DNA from: DASZMJ01 sp035551935
GTDB taxonomy: Bacteria; Planctomycetota; Planctomycetia; Isosphaerales; Isosphaeraceae
Direction of reading: 5' to 3'
DNA length: 33,503 bases
NCBI GenBank assembly: GCA_035551935.1
Contig: DASZMJ010000348.1
Span: forward strand, 1-33,503
Each line of letters begins with the position of its first letter. Position 1 is the first letter of the stretch. Both the position numbers and the translations under genes were made by a program. Below the pieces are notes generated by a model. The model worked only from the letters and a program-made list of their open reading frames with translations, was not told the origin of the DNA and searched no databases. Of the stretch, positions 21,775-27,678 are shown piece by piece.

Positions 21775-23076
21775 TCAAGGGCGGGCCGCGTCCTCGGTCG
21801 CGGCGACGACCGCGGCGTGATACCTCGGCCAGTCGAACGCCTCGGCGCGGGCCCGCGCCGAGGCCGAGCAGGCCGCGCGGAATTCGGGATCGTCGCCCAT
21901 TCGCTCCATCGCCTTGGCGAGCGATTCCACGTCCCCCGCCGGGACGATCAGGCCGTCGCGGCCGTCGCGGACGACCGAGCCGGCCTCGGCGGTCACGACG
22001 CTCGGCAAGCCGCAGGCGAGCGCCTCGTACGTCACGACGGCGGAGCCCTCGAAGAGGCTCGGGAAGACGAAGACGTCGGCCGCGGCCATCCGCGCCGGGA
22101 CCTCGGCGTGGCCGACGCGGCCGAGCCAATCGACCTCGTCGCGATATGGGGCCAGCGGCGTGGGGTCGCCCGGCAACGGGCCGAGCAGTTGAAGCCGCCA
22201 GCCCGGCCGCCGCACGAGTCGCCAGGCCTCGAGGAGGTACTTGATCCCCTTGCGCTGGGTGACCCCGCCCGCGAAGAGGAAGGTACACTCGCGGGCGTGA
22301 ACTCTCTTCGATTCCGGCACGAACCGGCGCGTGTCGGCGGCGTACGGAACGACGCGAATCCGGTCGCGCGGGGTGCCGTGGCGGGCGAGCACGGCGGCGA
22401 TGTGGTCGGAGGGGACGAGGATGACGTCGGCCTGCTCGATGTCGCGGAGGCGGCGCGCATGGAGCCAGGCCAGCTCGGCCTCGTCGATTGGGCCGTCGGC
22501 GAGGTAGATCGGGAAGAAGTCGGGAGCGGCTTCTCGCTCGCGGTCGAGGACGAGGGCCTCCTCGCGGACGTCGCCGTGGACCATGCTCAGGACCGTCGCG
22601 ACCCCCAGGGCCCGGCACCTCGGCAACGCGACCTCGGAGGCCACGTCGCTGAAGACGAGCGCGACGGCCGGCCGCTGGCGGTCGATCGCGCGGGCGACGA
22701 GCCGGTCGAAGTGCCGGGTCCGCAGGCGGGCGAGGCGGCGGCGCAGCGCCGGGGCCCGAGCGCCGATCCGGTTCTCGGCGGCAAGAGCCAGGTCGAAGCC
22801 GAAGGTCGGCAGGACCCGGTCGTCGGGGATTTCCGGGTCGTGACGACGGTTCAGGATGCGGCCCAAACTCGGCCAGCGGCCGAGGGGCGCGAGCGGCCCG
22901 TCGGCGCGGTGGTAGAAGCCGGTGACGAAGCGATCGAGCCGCCCCGCCGCGGCCAGGCCGACGACGGCCTGGTAGGCCGGCGGCCGCGCGTCGGGGCAGG
23001 CGACGATCACCGACTTCGGGCCGGCTTTGCGCCCGATCGGGGCCGCGATCCGGGGGCGGTCGAGCGCGGTCAACAC
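21775..23076 (-). CDS. Family 4 glycosyltransferase, first gene of the polysaccharide operon
   Basis: 433 residues. VIVACPDARPPAYQAVVGL marks the N-terminal GT-B strand and loop; SMVHGDVREEA and VPSDHIAAVLARHG lie mid-protein. The C-terminal donor domain has VPYAADTRRF, FLFAGGVTQRKGIKYLLEAW and FEGSAVVTYEALACG with both Glu of EX7E. It is likely a cytoplasmic sugar transferase in repeat-unit synthesis. It heads the minus-strand locus and has about 375 bases of divergent intergenic sequence upstream. ATG at 23076 is the first in frame, although the first 15-20 residues look less conserved and a later start is possible. Confidence 0.86.
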   Translation of the reverse strand: MLTALDRPRIAAPIGRKAGPKSVIVACPDARPPAYQAVVGLAAAGRLDRFVTGFYHRADGPLAPLGRWPSLGRILNRRHDPEIPDDRVLPTFGFDLALAAENRIGARAPALRRRLARLRTRHFDRLVARAIDRQRPAVALVFSDVASEVALPRCRALGVATVLSMVHGDVREEALVLDREREAAPDFFPIYLADGPIDEAELAWLHARRLRDIEQADVILVPSDHIAAVLARHGTPRDRIRVVPYAADTRRFVPESKRVHARECTFLFAGGVTQRKGIKYLLEAWRLVRRPGWRLQLLGPLPGDPTPLAPYRDEVDWLGRVGHAEVPARMAAADVFVFPSLFEGSAVVTYEALACGLPSVVTAEAGSVVRDGRDGLIVPAGDVESLAKAMERMGDDPEFRAACSASARARAEAFDWPRYHAAVVAATEDAARP

Positions 23077-23246
23077 GCGGTCATCCTCGCGGGCGACGGG
23101 GGTCGCCGGCCGGGCGTCGGCCCGCGACCCCGAGGTATCCTGGACGTCGCCGACTCGGCGCGCCGATGACCTCGACGGTTCCTACCCTGTCCTCGGAATC
23201 CGCGCCCGCCCCGCGACGCGGCCCGGCGCGGATGTTGTCGGGGCGC
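23077..23246. other. Divergent intergenic region upstream of the polysaccharide operon
   Basis: The left half of a 376-base gap. It must contain the promoter of the minus-strand polysaccharide operon, but no convincing -35/-10 pair stands out on that strand. A GGTAGGAA read on the minus strand near 23190 is the best guess for a -10. No gene is seen. Confidence 0.3.
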
Positions 23247-23298
23247 GACGACCGTCCGCGAGATCATCCTTGTGGGACGCGGACGGTCGTCTTATGAT
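23247..23298 (+). promoter_or_regulatory. Promoter overlapped by a 14-bp inverted repeat (possible operator)
   Basis: TTGTGG (23270-23275), a 17-base spacer and TATGAT (23293-23298) form a sigma70-like promoter pointing at the lipoprotein/DUF1559 pair. A perfect 14-bp inverted repeat (23247-23260 and 23278-23291, 17-base gap) is placed so that its right arm fills the spacer and its left arm lies just upstream of the -35. A dimeric repressor bound here would block polymerase. A hairpin for another purpose is possible. Confidence 0.5.
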
Positions 23299-23452
23299 GG
23301 GGGAAGATTGAGGGGCTCTCCCCCGGATTCCCGTCCTCCTCGAAGTGCCGATCGGCGACGGGGCCCGACCCCCCCTCTCTCTCCCGGTCCGAGGCCGACG
23401 GCGGCACGCCCGAGGCCCCGACCCGTCGTCCTGGATCGAGGGAGCTCGACTC

Positions 23453-23668
23453 TTGAAGACCCTTTTGCGCCTTGTCCTGGCGGGCGCCGCGACGGCGGCG
23501 ACGATCGGCCCCGTGGCCGGCTGCGGCAGTAGCGACGTGGCCCTCGAGCCGGCGCCGGCGGTCGACATCCCCCAGGCCAAGCCGACCCCCGAGGCCAAGT
23601 CCCCGGCGGAGGGCCCTCCCAAGGGTTCGACGCTCGGCGCCCCGACCAACCCCGGTGGCGCCGATTGA
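23453..23668 (+). CDS. Small lipoprotein (71 aa)
   Basis: Begins with TTG at 23453, preceded by GGGAG eight bases upstream. The first residues (M/L)KTLLRLVLAGAATAATIG form a signal peptide ending in the lipobox VAGC, so the mature protein starts at Cys24 and is lipidated. The rest is a short Pro/Ala/Lys-rich, probably disordered stretch (PAPAVDIPQAKPTPEAK) without a recognisable domain. Small lipoproteins of this kind often precede DUF1559 genes in planctomycetes, and one follows here after 91 bases. The reading frame is open upstream to an ATG at 23345, but that form would bury the signal peptide. Function unknown. Confidence 0.75.
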   Translation: MKTLLRLVLAGAATAATIGPVAGCGSSDVALEPAPAVDIPQAKPTPEAKSPAEGPPKGSTLGAPTNPGGAD

Positions 23669-23759
23669 CGCGATCGGATTGGAGCGCCGCCGGGCCGCGA
23701 CCCCGGCGCGTCGGTTGCAGGCCATGCGATCGTCCTTCCAGCCCTCCCGAGGATCGGAT

Positions 23760-24863
23760 ATGAGCCCTTTCTCCCGGAAGACGCGGACAGGCCCCCGCCG
23801 GGGCGGCTTCACGCTGATCGAGCTCCTGGTGGTCATCGCCATCATCGGCGTCCTGATCGGCCTGCTGCTGCCGGCGGTGCAGATGGCCCGCGAGGCCGCC
23901 CGCAAGACCCAATGCTCGAACAACCTGAAGCAAATCGGCCTGGCGCTGAACAACTACCACACCACCTACAACTGCTTCCCCGGCGCCTACGCGGCGCGGA
24001 ACATCAGCGGCCAGCTCCAGCCGATCTTCGGCTCGTGGAGCCCGCAGACGATGCTCCTGCCGTTCATGGAGCAGGCGGTCCTGCACGACGCGCTGAACTT
24101 CAGCCTCATCAGCTTCGGCGCCCTGGGCTCCGGCGCCGAGGCGCAGGTCACGGGCGTCACGACCAAGATCAGCACCTTCCTCTGCCCGTCGTCCCCCCTG
24201 CCGATCGGCACCCTGCTGAACAAGACCATGCCGGGGAACAGCTACTTCGCCTCGACCGGTTCGAGCCTCCAGTTCTACGGCAACATCGGCCCCGGGTCGC
24301 CCAACGGCCTGTTCATGCTCCAGGGCCCGCCGATCGGCTTCGCCAGCATCCCCGACGGCTCCACCAACACCGTCGCCTTCAGCGAGTGGCGGATGGGCGA
24401 CTTCCGACAAGACAAGCTCTCGGTGCCCCAGGACGTCATCAACGTCAACCAGTTCCCCCAGGGGACGAGCTGGAACGAGCAACAACTGAACATGTCCGCC
24501 GGCGCCGCCGGCTTCCTCCAGTGGCTCACCGTCTGCGCCGGCGCCGCCCCGGGCACGCTGAACACCTCGAACAACATGAGCTTCATCGGCCAGGGGTGGT
24601 ACCAGGGGATGTTCGGCTGGTCACTCGGCAACACCCTGCTGGCCCCCAACCCGACGTACCCCAACTGCCTCTGCCAGTCGCGGAGCGGCACCGACTTCGA
24701 CGGCCCCGGCATGTTCGGCATGAGCAGCTACCACCCCGGCGGCGCCAACGTCCTGCTGGCCGACGGCTCGGTCCGGATGGTCAAGCAGACGACCCAGCGC
24801 GAGGTCATCTGGCGGATCGGCTCCCGCGCCCAGCGCGACCTGGTCGACCCCGACGCCTTCTGA
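23760..24863 (+). CDS. DUF1559 protein with prepilin-type N-terminus (pseudopilin-like)
   Basis: 367 residues. The N-terminus has a basic leader (MSPFSRKTRTGPRRGG) followed by FTLIELLVVIAIIGVLIG, a type IV prepilin cleavage and methylation site with Glu at +5, then the hydrophobic helix. REAARKTQCSNNLKQIGLAL opens the DUF1559 (SBP_bac_10) domain, which ends with the hallmark H-X9-DG motif, HPGGANVLLADG, near residue 330. These proteins are exceptionally numerous in planctomycetes and are thought to form pseudopili or surface structures; the precise role is unknown. ATG at 23760 has GAGG nearby; an in-frame ATG at 23724 would lengthen the leader by 12 residues. Confidence 0.93.
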   Translation: MSPFSRKTRTGPRRGGFTLIELLVVIAIIGVLIGLLLPAVQMAREAARKTQCSNNLKQIGLALNNYHTTYNCFPGAYAARNISGQLQPIFGSWSPQTMLLPFMEQAVLHDALNFSLISFGALGSGAEAQVTGVTTKISTFLCPSSPLPIGTLLNKTMPGNSYFASTGSSLQFYGNIGPGSPNGLFMLQGPPIGFASIPDGSTNTVAFSEWRMGDFRQDKLSVPQDVINVNQFPQGTSWNEQQLNMSAGAAGFLQWLTVCAGAAPGTLNTSNNMSFIGQGWYQGMFGWSLGNTLLAPNPTYPNCLCQSRSGTDFDGPGMFGMSSYHPGGANVLLADGSVRMVKQTTQREVIWRIGSRAQRDLVDPDAF

Positions 24864-24885
24864 ACCCGCGCCGTCGCGGCGAATC

Positions 24886-24914
24886 CCCCGCCGGCGGGCC
24901 CGTTCTTGGCGGGG
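24886..24914. terminator. Weak GC-rich hairpin between convergent genes
   Basis: CCCCGCC (24886-24892) can pair with GGCGGGG (24908-24914); a 12-base palindrome (24887-24898) is an alternative fold. It lies 23 bases after the DUF1559 stop and before the convergent quinone oxidoreductase. There is no T-tract, so support is modest. Confidence 0.3.
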
Positions 24915-24981
24915 ACGACCCTGGCCGGCCGGACCCAACCTCGCGAGCGTGGGCGGATCGCTCCGGGGATCGTGCCGCGAT

Positions 24982-25995
24982 TCAGGCGATGGTGATGACG
25001 ACTTTGCCGTTGAGCGTGCCGGCGCCGCCGAGGGCGTTGTCCTCGAGGAACTTCTCGGCCGCCGCGGCCTCGGCGATCGGGAAGGAGCGGCCGATGATCG
25101 GGCGGAGGGCGCCCTGCTCGACCCAACGGTTCATGTCGTCGGCGCAACGGCGCTGCTCGTCGGGCGAGGCGTTGAATACGGCGAAGCCGTGGAGCGAGCA
25201 ATCGCGGGGGTAGAACGAGCCGACCGGCAACGTCGGCCTGGCGGCGCGGCCGGCCATGACGATCATCCGGCCGCGGCGGCGGAGCAAGGGGATCGCGACC
25301 TCGAGGTTCGGCTCGCGCTGGGTCTCGTACCAGACGTCGATCCCCTCGGGGCTGAAGTCGCGGAGCCGCGCCGGGATGTCGTCCTGCTTGTAATTCAGGG
25401 CCAGGTCGGCGCCGAGCTTGCGGGAGAGATCGAGGCTCTCGGGCCGGCCGCCCGAGGTCGCGACGCGGGCGCCGGCGGCCTTGGCCATCTGGACGACCAT
25501 CGAGCCGACCCCGCCGGCACCGCCGGAGACATAAACGGCCTCGCCCTGCTTCAACTGGCCGCAGCGGAAGAGGCCCAAGTGCGCCGTGATGCCGACCAGG
25601 GCCATGCTCGCCGCCTCGGCGTCGTTCAAGGCGGTCGGGGTCGGATAGAGCCAGTCCTCGGCGACGGCGGCATACTGGGCCGTCACGCCCTGGCGGCCGA
25701 GGAGCCCCTGGTTCGAGCCCCAGACGCGGTCGCCGACCTTGAACCGCGAGGCGCCGGGGCCGAGCCGCTCGACCTTGCCGGCGAGGTCGCAGGCGATGAT
25801 ATAAGGGAACGACATCGGCATCGAGATGAAGCCCGACCGCAAGTACAGGTCGATCGGGTTCAGGGCCGAGGCGCCGACGCGGACGAGCACCTCGCCGGCG
25901 CCGGGCGCCGGCGCCGGCAGGTCGCCGACCTTGATCGCCTCGGGGGGCCCGGTCTGATCGATGAAGGCGGCGAGCATCGGCGAGGACTCCGTCAT
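24982..25995 (-). CDS. NADPH:quinone oxidoreductase-like MDR protein (no zinc)
   Basis: 337 residues of the medium-chain dehydrogenase/reductase superfamily, quinone-reductase branch. The N-terminal part (PAPGAGEVLVRVGASALNP and ID, then FPYIIACDLAGKVE) is the catalytic domain; it lacks the zinc-ligating Cys and GHE motif of alcohol dehydrogenases. The nucleotide motif is SGGAGGVGSMVVQMAK near residue 158. The C-terminal part completes the fold. The usual reaction is NADPH-dependent reduction of quinones or activated alkenes. It begins 18 bases after the stop of a Rieske ferredoxin gene in the same direction, so the two may form a short electron-transfer unit. ATG at 25995. Confidence 0.87.
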   Translation of the reverse strand: MTESSPMLAAFIDQTGPPEAIKVGDLPAPAPGAGEVLVRVGASALNPIDLYLRSGFISMPMSFPYIIACDLAGKVERLGPGASRFKVGDRVWGSNQGLLGRQGVTAQYAAVAEDWLYPTPTALNDAEAASMALVGITAHLGLFRCGQLKQGEAVYVSGGAGGVGSMVVQMAKAAGARVATSGGRPESLDLSRKLGADLALNYKQDDIPARLRDFSPEGIDVWYETQREPNLEVAIPLLRRRGRMIVMAGRAARPTLPVGSFYPRDCSLHGFAVFNASPDEQRRCADDMNRWVEQGALRPIIGRSFPIAEAAAAEKFLEDNALGGAGTLNGKVVITIA

Positions 25996-26013
25996 GCGTT
26001 TCGATTCATGAAT

Positions 26014-26328
26014 CTAATCGACGCCGACCTGGATCTCGTCGCCGACGACGCGGACGGGGTGGGTCGTGGCGCGGCAACGGCCGCCGTCGAGCCAGCGGCC
26101 GTCGTCGAGGGCGAACTGCCAGCCGTGCCACGAGCAGGTCACGGCGCCGTCGGCGACGAAGCCGTCGCTCAGGGGGGCCCCCTGGTGGGGGCAGGAGTCG
26201 TCCATCGCGTAATAGCGGCCGTCGTAATGGAAGACGGCGATCATCCGGCCGTCGACCTCGAACGGTCGGCCTTCCCCCTCGGGGATCTCGCCGACCCGGG
26301 CGACGGTGTGAAAGGTCTCTGCGGCCAA
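26014..26328 (-). CDS. Rieske-type [2Fe-2S] ferredoxin (NirD/BphF-like)
   Basis: About 104 residues starting with TTG at 26328; no ATG or GTG is available close by in frame. The cluster motifs are CPHQG and CSWHGW, that is C-x-H then C-x2-H with about 16 residues between, with the full Rieske fold around them (FEVDGRMIAVFHYDGRYYAMDD before, HPVRVVGDEIQVGVD after). It is a soluble electron carrier of the kind that supports oxygenases or nitrite reductase small subunits; neither partner is nearby. It lies 18 bases upstream of the quinone oxidoreductase. The start is not certain because the frame is open further upstream. Confidence 0.85.
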   Translation of the reverse strand: MAAETFHTVARVGEIPEGEGRPFEVDGRMIAVFHYDGRYYAMDDSCPHQGAPLSDGFVADGAVTCSWHGWQFALDDGRWLDGGRCRATTHPVRVVGDEIQVGVD

Positions 26329-26405
26329 CGGCTCGGGCTCCGCTCGTGGGTTCCGTATTCGTTCCGGCCTCGCCTTGGCCTTGCGGCCGGGACGGGGCAG
26401 ACTCC

Positions 26406-26411
26406 ATGATA
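26406..26411 (-). promoter_or_regulatory. Candidate -10 box (TATCAT) of the Rieske/oxidoreductase pair
   Basis: Read on the minus strand, TATCAT lies 77 bases upstream of the TTG start. A poor -35 (TTCCCT) is 17 bases further up. Only the -10 resembles the consensus. Confidence 0.3.
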
Positions 26412-26471
26412 GCGGGGCGCGTGCGCCGAGGGAACGCCCCCCGACTTGCTTGGGATCGCGTGGTAGACGAG

Positions 26472-26541
26472 ATCCTCCCCTCGCCCCACCGGCGAGGGGG
26501 GTCGATGGTTGACCCCCTCCCCGGTGGGGCGAGGGGAGGAT
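26472..26541. repeat. BIME-like element: 21-bp perfect inverted repeat with hairpins in the arms
   Basis: Arms 26472-26492 and 26521-26541 are perfectly complementary over 21 bases. In addition CCCCTCGCC (26477-26485) pairs with GGCGAGGGG (26491-26499) to form a hairpin inside the left half, and CCCC-GGT-GGGG does the same on the right; the centre holds GGGGGTC and GACCCCC. It lies between divergent Rieske and LOG genes. The nested symmetry is like paired REP sequences (BIMEs). Confidence 0.7.
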
Positions 26542-26579
26542 TCCTGTGACTCGCTGAACGGACGGGAGCCGGCCGAACG

Positions 26580-27185
26580 ATGTCGCAGCCATCGCGAGAC
26601 CATCTTCATGTGTGCGTCTTCTGCGGTTCCTCGCACGGCGCGCGGCCGAGCTTCGTCGAGGCGGCGGAGCGGGTCGGCCGGGCGTTGGCGCGTGACGGCC
26701 TGGGCCTGGTCTATGGCGGCGGGAGCGTCGGCCTGATGGGGACGGTTGCCGACGCGGCGTTGGCGGAGGGGGGGCGGGTCGTCGGGGTGATCCCGAAGGC
26801 ATTGGCCGTGAAGGAGATCGCGCACGATGGCCTGACCGAGCTGCACGTCGTCGCCGATATGCACGCGCGGAAGGCGTTGATGGCGGCGCGGTCGGCGGCC
26901 TTCCTGACCTTGCCCGGCGGCGTCGGCACCTTCGAGGAGTTCTTCGAGATCCTGTCGTGGGCCATCCTCGGCCTGCACCGCAAGCCGATCGGCCTGCTCC
27001 AGGTCGAGGGCTACTTCGACCCCCTGCTCGCCCTGTTCGAGCATGCCGTCCTCGAGCGGTTCATCCGCCCCGAAAACCTCGACCTCCTGGTCGTCTCCGA
27101 AGACCCCGAAGAGCTCGTCTCGCGACTGGTCTCGATGGCCACGCCCCCCGCCCCGTCGCACTGGATCGACGCCGACGAGACCTGA
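26580..27185 (+). CDS. LOG family protein (TIGR00730; nucleotide 5'-monophosphate phosphoribohydrolase-like)
   Basis: 201 residues. It has the family hallmarks: VFCGSSHGARP (13-23), GLVYGGGSVGLMG (42-54), catalytic Arg97-Lys98 region (HARKALM) and PGGVGTFEEFFE (112-123) with the active-site Glu. Proteins of this family (LOG, 'lysine decarboxylase-like') hydrolyse cytokinin riboside monophosphates or other purine nucleoside monophosphates; despite older annotation they are not lysine decarboxylases. ATG at 26580. The VOC gene follows 5 bases after its stop, so the two are likely cotranscribed. Confidence 0.92.
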   Translation: MSQPSRDHLHVCVFCGSSHGARPSFVEAAERVGRALARDGLGLVYGGGSVGLMGTVADAALAEGGRVVGVIPKALAVKEIAHDGLTELHVVADMHARKALMAARSAAFLTLPGGVGTFEEFFEILSWAILGLHRKPIGLLQVEGYFDPLLALFEHAVLERFIRPENLDLLVVSEDPEELVSRLVSMATPPAPSHWIDADET

Positions 27186-27190
27186 GGCCG

Positions 27191-27556
27191 ATGGACCTGT
27201 TCATGGTCGAGGTCCGCGTCGCCGACCTGCGCCGCTCGGCGGCCTGGTACGCCTCGGTGCTCGGCCTGACGACCCTGCTCGACGACCCCGTCCACGGCTT
27301 CGCGCTGCTGGCCGCCGGCCCGTGCCGGGTCGCGCTCAAGGAGGGCCCGGCCGAGGGTCGCGAGGCGGTCCGGCTCGTCTTCGAGGTCGCCGACGTCGAC
27401 GCCGAGGCGGTCCGGCTCGTCGGCCTCGGGATGGCGATCGAAGGACCGTTGGAAAACGTGAGCGAACATTACCGTTGGCTCCGCCTCCGCGACCCCGACG
27501 GGACGCCGATCCGCCTCTTCGCCCGGTCCGCGCGTCCCGACCGGATCGCGACGTGA
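27191..27556 (+). CDS. VOC (glyoxalase/bleomycin-resistance fold) family protein
   Basis: 121 residues with two beta-alpha-beta-beta-beta units: MVEVRVADLRRSAAWYASVLGL (first unit, AWY typical), then LVFEVADVDA (second unit) and LRDPDGTPIRLFA. The His usually contributed by the first strand is absent (MVEVRV), and only part of the metal site is visible, so it may bind a ligand rather than catalyse. GAGG lies 4 bases before the ATG at 27191. It starts 5 bases after the LOG gene, which suggests a shared transcript. Substrate unknown. Confidence 0.85.
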   Translation: MDLFMVEVRVADLRRSAAWYASVLGLTTLLDDPVHGFALLAAGPCRVALKEGPAEGREAVRLVFEVADVDAEAVRLVGLGMAIEGPLENVSEHYRWLRLRDPDGTPIRLFARSARPDRIAT

Positions 27557-27560
27557 AACT

Positions 27561-27588
27561 TTGACTTCCCGGGGGCGTCGGCTAGACT
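27561..27588 (+). promoter_or_regulatory. Sigma70-like promoter of the secreted beta-helix protein gene
   Basis: TTGACT (27561-27566), a 16-base spacer and TAGACT (27583-27588). It starts 4 bases after the VOC stop and leaves a leader of about 85 bases before the ATG at 27679. The -35 and spacer match the promoter at 32691-32718, which makes the call more convincing. Confidence 0.55.
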
Positions 27589-27678
27589 CACGCCAGGACG
27601 CAGCACGGACCGCGCATCCTCCCGGCCTCGGTCGACTCGGCCCGTCCCCCCCGAACCGCAAGACCGGAGTCTCCCGAC

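Noticed and set aside
23345..23452. ATG start at 23345 for the small lipoprotein
   Set aside because: Would add 36 polar, Arg/Pro-rich residues before the signal peptide; the TTG at 23453 with GGGAG in front gives a normal lipoprotein signal.
24949..26409. Plus-strand frame of 486 codons antisense to the oxidoreductase and Rieske genes
   Set aside because: No recognisable motif; both minus-strand proteins have complete family signatures.
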